5,727 bases of DNA from Alphaproteobacteria bacterium UBA6189 (lineage in GTDB: Bacteria; Pseudomonadota; Alphaproteobacteria; Rickettsiales; UBA3002): assembly GCA_002422745.1 (NCBI GenBank), contig DITH01000075.1:778-6504 (forward strand). The letters are read 5' to 3'. The notes beneath the pieces are model-generated. The model made no database searches. It saw only the letters and a list, made by a program, of their open reading frames with translations, and was not told the origin of the DNA. Position numbers and translations under genes: made by a program. Shown in pieces: positions 1 to 5,008 of the stretch (the stretch's first letter is position 1; the number at the start of each line of letters is the position of its first letter).

Positions 1-492
1 GAAAATCGCGTTATGCTCGGAATCGACCGGCACCAGTTTGGTGCTGTGCCGGGCGCAGGCATCGAGCATAAAATGCCCGGCACATACCAACGCTTCCTTA
101 TTGGCGAGCGCCACCTGATTTCCCTGTTCGATCGCGCGCAGGGTAGGAGCCAATCCGGCTGCACCGACAATGGCGGCTACACTAATATCGCACGGATAGC
201 TGGCGGCCTCGCAAATATCGGTGCCGACATGAATACCGAGTGGGGCGAGGGCGTCTTTTACCGTCGCGTAATGGGCTGGGTTGCCAATTGCTACATGGGC
301 CGGGCGAAATTCGCGGGCCAGTGCAATCAGCTTGTCGGCATTATCCTGCGCGGTGAGGGCAGCGATGCGGTAGCGCTCCGGCTGCTCGGCGATCACGCGG
401 AGGGTGGATTCACCAATCGAGCCGGTAGCGCCAAGGATAGATACCGTGCGTGCGGCGTTAGCTGGTATCGGCTGATGGTTTGTTTGCTGCAT
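1..492 (-). CDS. dxr: 1-deoxy-D-xylulose 5-phosphate reductoisomerase, N-terminal part (cut by window edge)
   Basis: The enzyme converts 1-deoxy-D-xylulose 5-phosphate to 2-C-methyl-D-erythritol 4-phosphate with NADPH, the first committed step of the MEP isoprenoid pathway in the cytoplasm. I translated the minus strand: 164 codons are present out of roughly 390 usual for the family, and the reading frame is open to the window edge. Visible motifs are the nucleotide-binding GATGSIG at residues 21-27, GAAGL at 110-114, ANKEAL at 130-135 and PVDSEHNAIF at 155-164. D157 and E159 in the last motif correspond to the metal ligands. The ATG at 492 lies one base after the cdsA stop (TGA-T-ATG) and has a GGGGA stretch upstream inside cdsA, so translation is probably coupled. 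The catalytic flap and C-terminal domain lie outside the window. Identification is firm; whether the gene is intact cannot be judged. Confidence 0.96.
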   Translation of the reverse strand, partial: MQQTNHQPIPANAARTVSILGATGSIGESTLRVIAEQPERYRIAALTAQDNADKLIALAREFRPAHVAIGNPAHYATVKDALAPLGIHVGTDICEAASYPCDISVAAIVGAAGLAPTLRAIEQGNQVALANKEALVCAGHFMLDACARHSTKLVPVDSEHNAIF

Positions 493-493
493 A

Positions 494-1123
494 TCAGGTT
501 CCCCAATGCAGCCGGATGTACATGACCAACGCCGCGACGATGGCGCAGGGCAACAGCGCATCGAGCCGGTCAAACAGGCCGCCATGCCCGGGAATCAGTG
601 TGCCGCTGTCTTTCACGCCGGCCCGGCGCTTAAGCCAGGATTCGAACAGATCGCCGCCGAGGCCGATGATGGCTAGCGCGGCCCCAAGTATGGCGTGCGG
701 CACCGGCGCGACGCCGCTCATCATGGCGCCGGTGGCGGCGGCGGCAACGATGCCGCCTGCCAGCCCTTCCCAGCTTTTGCCGGGGCTGATGCGTGGCGCG
801 ATTTTATGCCGTCCGAATTGTTTGCCCACCAGGTAGGCAGCAATGTCCGCGGCGCAAACAATGGCGATCAGCGAAAGCAGTATCGGTAGGCTTGTGAAGC
901 GCAAATAGAGAAGGCATGCGCCGGCTATTCCAATATAAACGACCCCAAAGGCCAGCCAACCCAGGCCGTAAGGACGGGTGAGGGCTTGCCATTCGCGCCA
1001 AAGCAGGGCGAGGCCTATGGCCACCATGATCGTGAAACTATAGGGGTGCAACACGGTGAGCCCCAGCGCAACGGCGCTTAAAAGCACGGCGCTGCGGGTG
1101 CGGGTGGCGAGTTCACTGGCCAT
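494..1123 (-). CDS. cdsA: Phosphatidate cytidylyltransferase (CDP-diacylglycerol synthase), short form
   Basis: This integral inner-membrane enzyme condenses CTP and phosphatidate to CDP-diacylglycerol, the precursor of the bacterial phospholipids. The predicted protein has 209 residues, with several hydrophobic segments (about 11-25, 30-42, 54-75, 78-92, 121-138, 143-157 and 189-203). The family signature is clear at 162-188: S162, K165-R166, K171-D172, H180-G-G, D185-R186 and D188. D93 followed by AYLVGKQFG and the SPGKSWEG motif (113-120) are also typical. I chose the ATG at 1123 because it follows the uppS stop by one base (TGA-C-ATG) and has an AAGGCAGG stretch upstream. An in-frame GTG at 1159 would add 12 residues and overlap uppS by 35 bases. 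At 209 residues it is much shorter than the 285-residue E. coli enzyme and seems to lack N-terminal membrane helices; similarly short forms are known, for example in Rickettsia. Confidence 0.93.
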   Translation of the reverse strand: MASELATRTRSAVLLSAVALGLTVLHPYSFTIMVAIGLALLWREWQALTRPYGLGWLAFGVVYIGIAGACLLYLRFTSLPILLSLIAIVCAADIAAYLVGKQFGRHKIAPRISPGKSWEGLAGGIVAAAATGAMMSGVAPVPHAILGAALAIIGLGGDLFESWLKRRAGVKDSGTLIPGHGGLFDRLDALLPCAIVAALVMYIRLHWGT

Positions 1124-1124
1124 G

Positions 1125-1871
1125 TCAGCCTGCCTTGCGGCGGCCGAAACGCCGTTCACGCATACTGTAGCTATGCACCGCTTCGTCGAGATGCTGGGGC
1201 GTAAAATCGGGCCAGAGCACGGGAGTAAAAAACAGCTCGGTATATGCCGATTGCCAAAGCAGGAAATTACTTAACCGTTTCTCGCCTCCGGTGCGGATCA
1301 GCAGGTCCGGGTCGGGCAATCCGTCCGTATGCAAGTGCGCGGCGACAGTGTCGGCATCGATGGTAGCATGATCGAGCGTGCCGGCAGCCACTTTATCGGC
1401 GATGCGCCGTATCGCGGTGACCATTTCCTGCCGTGCCCCGTAGGAAAGCGCCATAGTGACGGTGAGGGCCGTATTGTTTTGGGTCAGTTTCTCTACAGCC
1501 AGCAGGTCTTCCTGAATGTCGGGCGCCAGGGTAAGGCGTTCACCGATAAACCGCAGCCGTACCCCTTGCTTGTGCATGGTTTTGGCCTCGCGCTTCACGT
1601 AATGGCGCAGCAGGTTCATCAGGTCGTTGACTTCCTCGGGCGCGCGTTTCCAGTTTTCCATCGAAAAGGCGTAGAGGGTGAGGCAGTGGATATAAGGCCG
1701 TGTTTTGCAGGCTTCGAGTAATACGCGCAGCGCTTCGGCCCCCTGATTGTGGCCAAGCACACGCGTTACACCGCGCTCCTGCGCCCAGCGACCGTTGCCG
1801 TCCATGATAATGGCAATATGAGCAGGCAGCCGATTGCTCGAATGGGGCTCGCTTTGTGCTGCCAAATCCAT
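1125..1871 (-). CDS. uppS: Undecaprenyl diphosphate synthase (cis-prenyltransferase)
   Basis: The enzyme adds isopentenyl diphosphate units in cis to farnesyl diphosphate, giving the C55 lipid carrier precursor for peptidoglycan and other envelope polymers. The protein has 248 residues, normal for the family. Key features are HIAIIMDGNGRWA with the Mg-binding catalytic aspartate at D24, the AFSMENW segment (68-74; the family usually has Thr where this has Met71), and the signature from D187 to F203 with R193-T-G-G-E197 and R199. E212 fits the second metal ligand. The ATG at 1871 begins three bases after the frr stop (TAG-CCC-ATG). Only a weak Shine-Dalgarno-like sequence precedes it, so translation probably depends on ribosomes finishing frr. 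It lies directly before cdsA, and its substrates derive from the pathway started by dxr two genes downstream. Identification is certain on motifs. Confidence 0.97.
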   Translation of the reverse strand: MDLAAQSEPHSSNRLPAHIAIIMDGNGRWAQERGVTRVLGHNQGAEALRVLLEACKTRPYIHCLTLYAFSMENWKRAPEEVNDLMNLLRHYVKREAKTMHKQGVRLRFIGERLTLAPDIQEDLLAVEKLTQNNTALTVTMALSYGARQEMVTAIRRIADKVAAGTLDHATIDADTVAAHLHTDGLPDPDLLIRTGGEKRLSNFLLWQSAYTELFFTPVLWPDFTPQHLDEAVHSYSMRERRFGRRKAG

Positions 1872-1874
1872 GGG

Positions 1875-2423
1875 CTAGACGCTCAGGATATCTTTTTCTT
1901 TCGCCGCCAGTTGCTCGTCGACTTTCTTTACATACTCGTCGGTAAGTTTCTGGATCAGGCCTTCCTGTTTGCGCTGTTCGTCTTCGGAAATCGCGCCGTC
2001 ATTTTTCTGTTTTTTCAGCTCGTCGTTACCATCGCGGCGCACGTTACGAATAGCGACCTTGGCGGCTTCGGCATATTTTCCGGCGATTTTGACCATTTCT
2101 TTGCGGCGTTCTTCTGACAAGGGCGGAAGTGGCACGCGAATGGTTTGCCCATCCACCGCCGGGTTAAGCCCAAGATCGGATTCACGGATCGCTTTTTCCA
2201 CCGCTTTGACCATCGATTTATCCCATACGGAAACATTAAGCAGGCGCGGCTCAGGCGCAGTCACGTTGCCGACCTGGTTCAGCGGCACCATGCTGCCATA
2301 GGCATCGATCTGGATGGTGTCGAGCAGGTTGGTGCTGGCGCGACCGGTGCGCAGGCCGCCGAATTCTTTTTGCAGGGTGCCCAGTGCACCTTCCATACGT
2401 TTTTGCAGTTCAGGATGAGACAT
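1875..2423 (-). CDS. frr: Ribosome recycling factor (RRF)
   Basis: RRF acts with EF-G in the cytoplasm to split the post-termination ribosome and free the mRNA. The protein has 182 residues against a usual 185. Recognisable blocks are GLRTGRAS (23-30), ESDLGLNP (81-88), [12 protein letters not shown] (91-102) and the RNVRRDGND segment (126-134), whose arginines lie in the helical domain that contacts 23S rRNA. The charged helical ends (about 1-28 and 105-182) form the three-helix bundle. I chose the ATG at 2423 because it gives the family N-terminus ([10 protein letters not shown]) and has GGAG seven bases upstream. The frame stays open to a GTG at 2498, but that extension is translated palindromic repeat and overlaps the pyrH stop. 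The 71-nt spacer to pyrH is the only sizeable gap in this operon; uppS follows after three bases. Confidence 0.97.
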   Translation of the reverse strand: MSHPELQKRMEGALGTLQKEFGGLRTGRASTNLLDTIQIDAYGSMVPLNQVGNVTAPEPRLLNVSVWDKSMVKAVEKAIRESDLGLNPAVDGQTIRVPLPPLSEERRKEMVKIAGKYAEAAKVAIRNVRRDGNDELKKQKNDGAISEDEQRKQEGLIQKLTDEYVKKVDEQLAAKEKDILSV

Positions 2424-2430
2424 CGTATTA

Positions 2431-2434
2431 CTCC
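2431..2434 (-). promoter_or_regulatory. Ribosome binding site of frr
   Basis: On the minus strand GGAG lies seven bases before the ATG at 2423. It decides the frr start in favour of 2423 over the upstream in-frame GTG at 2498. The left end of the palindromic repeat (2435) abuts it directly, so folding of the repeat could affect access to this site; that last point is inference. Confidence 0.75.
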
Positions 2435-2498
2435 GTGAATGGTGGTGACGGGTGGTGAATGCCGAAGTAGCGTTCGCTACACACGACTCACCACTCAC
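2435..2498. repeat. 64-bp intergenic palindromic element, copy 1 (pyrH-frr spacer)
   Basis: The ends are imperfect inverted repeats: GTGAATGGTG at 2435-2444 against CACCACTCAC at 2489-2498 (9 of 10 pair). A second pairing is possible, because GTGGTGA occurs twice on the left (2442-2448 and 2452-2458) and TCACCAC (2488-2494) is its exact complement. The centre is a perfect hairpin, GTAGCG (2467-2472), TT, CGCTAC (2475-2480). On the message strand the element contains the pyrH TGA stop (2497-2495) near one end and ends exactly at the frr Shine-Dalgarno site. Its termini and length match the element at 4940-5002. There is no T-run, so it is not a typical terminator. No transposase is present. 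I regard it as a probable member of a dispersed palindromic repeat family, but two copies in one window do not prove this. Confidence 0.6.
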
Positions 2499-3247
2499 TT
2501 GTTATCTTTAATGATGGTGCATTTTCCGGTGCCCTGCACGCAGGCGGCGAAATTGCCCTGCTCCTGAATGGAGAACACAAGAATGGGAATCTGGTTTTCG
2601 CGCGCCAGCGAGATGGCTGCGGCATCCATTACTTTCAGGTCGCGCGCCAGCACATCATGGTACGTAAGGGTGTCGTAGCGTTTGGCATCAGGATTCTTTT
2701 TCGGGTCGCTGTCATACACGCCGTCCACCTGTGTGGCCTTCAGCATTGCGTCGCAGCTCATTTCACTGGCGCGCAGGGCGGCGGTAGTGTCGGTGGTGAA
2801 ATAGGGGTTGCCGATGCCGCCCGCGAAGATCACCACACGGCCACGTTCCATATGCCGAATGGCGCGGCGGCGAATATAAGGCTCGCACACCTGCTGCATC
2901 TCGATAGCCGAGAGCACGCGGGTTTCCACGTCCATCTGCTCGAGGATATTCTGGATCGCAAGGGCGTTCAGGATTGTCGCCAGCATGCCCATGTAATCGG
3001 CGCTGGAGCGCTCCATGCCGGCGGCTGCACCGGAAATGCCGCGGAAAATATTACCACCGCCGACGACGACACACACTTCCACACCCATGGAAGCAACCTG
3101 TTTAATGTCGTTCGCGATGCGTTGAATGGTGGTGAGGTCCTGCCCGTAGCCTTTATCGCCCATCAATGCCTCGCCCGACACCTTAATCAGCACCCGTTTA
3201 TACTGGGGCGCGGCGGCGGGTTGTGTGGCTAGGGTGGGTTTGGTCAT
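2495..3247 (-). CDS. pyrH: UMP kinase (uridylate kinase)
   Basis: PyrH phosphorylates UMP to UDP with ATP in the cytoplasm, feeding RNA, CTP and UDP-sugar synthesis. It belongs to the amino acid kinase fold, unlike the eukaryotic UMP kinases. The protein has 250 residues, slightly more than the usual 235-245, because of a short Ala/Pro-rich N-terminal leader (about 1-15). Motifs in order are K22-V-S-G-E (phosphate binding), GGGNIFRG (63-70), ADYMGMLAT (83-91), [13 protein letters not shown] (141-153, catalytic and UMP-binding region) and DGVYDSDP (175-182, ATP site). The ATG at 3247 has AGGAG seven bases upstream. It is the first gene of the second minus-strand unit, because gst and a terminator separate it from tsf. 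Its stop codon lies inside palindromic element copy 1. The usual tsf-pyrH adjacency is broken here. Confidence 0.97.
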   Translation of the reverse strand: MTKPTLATQPAAAPQYKRVLIKVSGEALMGDKGYGQDLTTIQRIANDIKQVASMGVEVCVVVGGGNIFRGISGAAAGMERSSADYMGMLATILNALAIQNILEQMDVETRVLSAIEMQQVCEPYIRRRAIRHMERGRVVIFAGGIGNPYFTTDTTAALRASEMSCDAMLKATQVDGVYDSDPKKNPDAKRYDTLTYHDVLARDLKVMDAAAISLARENQIPILVFSIQEQGNFAACVQGTGKCTIIKDNK

Positions 3248-3254
3248 GCGGCTG

Positions 3255-3259
3255 CTCCT
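3255..3259 (-). promoter_or_regulatory. Ribosome binding site of pyrH
   Basis: AGGAG on the minus strand lies seven bases before the ATG at 3247. This is a strong site, consistent with pyrH being the first gene of its message rather than relying on coupling to an upstream gene. Confidence 0.75.
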
Positions 3260-3271
3260 GATTCGGGCTGG

Positions 3272-3299
3272 AAACTACCGGGATTCGCTGAAATATCAA
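3272..3299 (-). promoter_or_regulatory. Possible sigma-70-type promoter for the pyrH-frr-uppS-cdsA-dxr unit
   Basis: A new promoter is expected here because gst faces the other way and a terminator closes the tsf unit. On the minus strand TTGATA (3299-3294) matches the -35 consensus in five of six bases. It is followed after 16 bases by TAGTTT (3277-3272), which matches the -10 consensus in only three of six. The -10 would lie 24 bases from the pyrH ATG. The need for a promoter is a good inference, but this exact placement is weak. I saw no convincing plus-strand promoter for gst in the same 3248-3366 region, although one is expected. Confidence 0.3.
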
Positions 3300-3355
3300 G
3301 TCCAATTCGCCTTTTTATCTGTGCTGCGCTAGCCTACCGCTTTACCGTTAAACTC

Positions 3356-3360
3356 AGGAG
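3356..3360 (+). promoter_or_regulatory. Ribosome binding site of gst
   Basis: AGGAG lies six bases before the ATG at 3367. A TTG codon at 3364 is in frame but only three bases from this site, too close for good initiation, so the ATG is preferred. That start also places the catalytic cysteine at residue 10, as in characterised beta-class enzymes. Confidence 0.75.
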
Positions 3361-3366
3361 CATTTG

Positions 3367-3969
3367 ATGAAACTCTATTATTCGCCGGGGGCCTGTTCGA
3401 TGTCGCCCCACATTCTTACCCAGGAAGCAGGCATTCCGCTGGAGCTGGTGAAAGTCGATCTGAAAAGCAAGAAAACCGAGCATGACGACGATTTTACCGC
3501 AATCAACCCCAAAGGCTATGTGCCGGCGCTCGCGTTGGATGATGGGCGTGTAATCACCGAAGGGGTGGCGATCGACCTGTATCTCGGAGGCTTGAAACCG
3601 GAAGCAGAGCTTGTTCCGGCGGCCGATAGCCCGCAGTATCTGGAGTTTCTGGAATGGATGCTGTTCATTACCACCGAGCTGCATAAGGGGTTTTCACCGC
3701 TTTTTGCACCACTGCCGGAAGAAGCGAAAACCATGCTCAAGAAAAAGCTGGAGCCGCGGCTCGCCTATGTTGCCAAGGCGCTCGATGGGAAGGATTACCT
3801 GTTCCACAACCGTTTTACCGCAGCGGATGCCTACTTATTCACCGTGCTGAACTGGGCGCCGAAAGTGAAGCTCGACCTGTCCGAATGGCCGGTGTTTGAA
3901 ACCTACACACAGCGCTTGGCCGATCGACCGGCCGTGCAAATGGCCATGAAGCTGGAAGGGTTGCGGTAG
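3367..3969 (+). CDS. Beta-class glutathione S-transferase
   Basis: This is a cytosolic enzyme of the bacterial beta class, which conjugates or exchanges glutathione on electrophiles and oxidised thiols; its substrate here is unknown. The protein has 200 residues, the family's normal length, and resembles E. coli GstA throughout. The N-terminal thioredoxin-like domain (about 1-80) has MKLYYSPGAC with the catalytic-type cysteine C10, NPKGYVPAL with the cis-proline P53, and TEGVAI (64-69) for glutathione binding. The C-terminal helical domain (about 88-200) has TELHKGF with H106, equivalent to the active-site histidine of E. coli GstA, and FTAADAYLF with the structural aspartate D154. It is the only plus-strand gene, convergent with tsf and divergent from pyrH. 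No frameshift or missing residue is seen, so it should be functional. Its GC content and codon use look like those of its neighbours by eye. Confidence 0.95.
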   Translation: MKLYYSPGACSMSPHILTQEAGIPLELVKVDLKSKKTEHDDDFTAINPKGYVPALALDDGRVITEGVAIDLYLGGLKPEAELVPAADSPQYLEFLEWMLFITTELHKGFSPLFAPLPEEAKTMLKKKLEPRLAYVAKALDGKDYLFHNRFTAADAYLFTVLNWAPKVKLDLSEWPVFETYTQRLADRPAVQMAMKLEGLR

Positions 3970-3970
3970 T

Positions 3971-4002
3971 AAAAAAGGCCGGGAATTGCTTCCCGGCCTT
4001 TT
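3971..4002. terminator. Bidirectional intrinsic terminator between gst and tsf
   Basis: GGCCGGGAA (3977-3985), loop TTGC (3986-3989) and TTCCCGGCC (3990-3998) form a perfect nine-base-pair GC-rich stem. Six A's lie to its left (3971-3976) and four T's to its right (3999-4002). Read rightward, the T-tract ends the gst message, starting two bases after its stop. Read leftward, the A-tract becomes six U's and ends the rpsB-tsf message about 20 bases after the tsf stop. The symmetrical position between two convergent genes supports use on both strands. Confidence 0.93.
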
Positions 4003-4022
4003 AGTTTGCAGCGATGCTGCGT

Positions 4023-4922
4023 TTACGCAGCGGTGCCGGCGGCTTTGGCCACTTCGGCGGCGAAATCGTCTTCGGCTTTCTCAATCCCTTCACCCACGGC
4101 AAAGCGCTCGTAGGCTTTCAGGGTAATTGGTGCGCCGGCATCTTTCTCGGCGGCTTTCACCACGTCGGCGATTTTGGTTTTACCGTCGATCACGAACAGC
4201 TGCTCAAGCAGGACCACTTCCTCGTAGAATTTGCGGATGCGACCTTCGACCATTTTCTCGGCCACTTCCTGCGGTTTGCCCGAGGCAACGGCTTGCTCGA
4301 TAAGGACGCTACGCTCGCGCTCCAGCTTCGATGCATCGACCGATTCGCGGTTCAGTGCTTCGGGTTTGGCAGCGGCGACATGCATGGCGATTTGTTTGCC
4401 GAGGGCTTCGAGCGCGGCTTTGTCGCCGGTCGATTCCAGAGCCACCAGCACGCCGATTTTACCTAAGCCCGGCTTCACGGCGGTATGCACATAGGTGGCC
4501 ACGACACCGTCGCTTACCGACAATTTAACGGCGCGGCGCAGGTTCATGTTTTCGCCGATGGTGGCGATGGCGTTGGTGATAGCATCCTGTTGCTGGGTTT
4601 TCAGCGCGTCGGTATCGCCGTTGCTTTCAAGGGCTTTCTGGGCGGTTTGTTCCACCAGTGCCTGGAACTGATCGTTGCGGGCAACGAAATCGGTTTCCGA
4701 GTTGACTTCAACCACGGCAGCTTCTTTACCGCTGCTGGCGACGCCAACGAGGCCTTCGGCCGCAATACGGCCGGATTTTTTAGCGGCCGAAGCAAGGCCT
4801 TTGGTGCGCAGCCAGTCGATGGCGGCTTCTACATCGCCATTATTGGCGTCGAGGGCTTTTTTGCAATCCAGCATGCCAGCGCCCGAGCGCTCGCGCAGTT
4901 CTTTTACCAGTAGTGCAGACAT
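4023..4922 (-). CDS. tsf: Translation elongation factor Ts
   Basis: EF-Ts is the nucleotide exchange factor that releases GDP from EF-Tu in the cytoplasm. The protein has 299 residues. The N-terminal UBA-like domain (about 1-40) includes [16 protein letters not shown] (9-24), where Ser replaces the Thr usual in the family signature (E. coli has RTGAG). The core contains [11 protein letters not shown] (72-82), whose TDFV residues insert into EF-Tu near its Mg site. The C-terminal part has [14 protein letters not shown] (228-241) and the motif [10 protein letters not shown], typical of alphaproteobacteria. I chose the ATG at 4922 because it gives the standard [10 protein letters not shown] start and has GGAG six bases upstream. 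The frame stays open to 4988, but that extension is spacer and repeat sequence. It lies 86 bases downstream of rpsB, the usual partner, and ends at the bidirectional terminator. Confidence 0.97.
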   Translation of the reverse strand: MSALLVKELRERSGAGMLDCKKALDANNGDVEAAIDWLRTKGLASAAKKSGRIAAEGLVGVASSGKEAAVVEVNSETDFVARNDQFQALVEQTAQKALESNGDTDALKTQQQDAITNAIATIGENMNLRRAVKLSVSDGVVATYVHTAVKPGLGKIGVLVALESTGDKAALEALGKQIAMHVAAAKPEALNRESVDASKLERERSVLIEQAVASGKPQEVAEKMVEGRIRKFYEEVVLLEQLFVIDGKTKIADVVKAAEKDAGAPITLKAYERFAVGEGIEKAEDDFAAEVAKAAGTAA

Positions 4923-4928
4923 GATATT

Positions 4929-4932
4929 CTCC
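4929..4932 (-). promoter_or_regulatory. Ribosome binding site of tsf
   Basis: GGAG on the minus strand lies six bases before the ATG at 4922 and decides this start over the open frame that runs upstream to 4988. The end of palindromic element copy 2 (4940) lies seven bases further upstream. Confidence 0.75.
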
Positions 4933-4939
4933 GTGTGTA

Positions 4940-5002
4940 GTGAATGGTGAGAGTGAGGGACGAGCCGGATATTCCTATCGCGGCCCATCCTTCACGATTC
5001 AC
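4940..5002. repeat. 63-bp intergenic palindromic element, copy 2 (rpsB-tsf spacer)
   Basis: The terminal arms GTGAATGGTGA (4940-4950) and TCACGATTCAC (4992-5002) pair at 10 of 11 positions. Inside is a second stem: GCCG (4964-4967) with CGGC (4981-4984), and GATA (4968-4971) with TATC (4976-4979), with one unpaired base at 4980. On the message strand its loop reads GGAA, a GNRA-type tetraloop. GGG at 4957-4959 and CCC at 4984-4986 compete for or extend this pairing. The element starts six bases after the rpsB stop and ends seven bases before the tsf Shine-Dalgarno site. Its left arm shares ten identical bases with copy 1 at 2435-2444, and the total length is within one base. It has no T-tract, so it is not a standard terminator. 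Its function is unknown. Confidence 0.6.
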
Positions 5003-5008
5003 GCGGCA

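Noticed and set aside
9..22. Plus-strand ATG near the window start as the beginning of a new gene
   Set aside because: The frame is antisense to dxr, whose motifs GATGSIG and VDSEHNAIF are unambiguous on the minus strand.
1124..1159. Upstream GTG start for cdsA at 1159, adding 12 residues
   Set aside because: It would overlap the end of uppS by 35 bases. The ATG at 1123 has a better upstream AAGGCAGG and the same one-base junction seen between cdsA and dxr.
2424..2498. N-terminal extension of frr from a GTG at 2498
   Set aside because: The added 25 residues are translated palindromic repeat and match nothing in the RRF family. The ATG at 2423 has a good GGAG site and gives the normal length.
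3364..3366. TTG start for gst one codon before the ATG
   Set aside because: It is only three bases from the AGGAG site. The ATG at 3367 has proper spacing and family-consistent numbering of Cys10 and His106.
3367..3969. gst as a recent horizontal acquisition on composition grounds
   Set aside because: Its GC content and codon choice look like those of its neighbours by eye, and there are no flanking repeats or integrase. Only its orientation and position are odd, which does not prove transfer.
4923..4988. N-terminal extension of tsf to an in-frame start at 4988
   Set aside because: The added 22 residues come from the spacer and repeat. EF-Ts starts canonically at [10 protein letters not shown], with GGAG six bases upstream of 4922.
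4940..5002. Palindrome in the rpsB-tsf spacer as a rho-independent terminator
   Set aside because: There is no T-tract after the stem on either strand, and tsf depends on read-through from rpsB. The true terminator is at 3971-4002.
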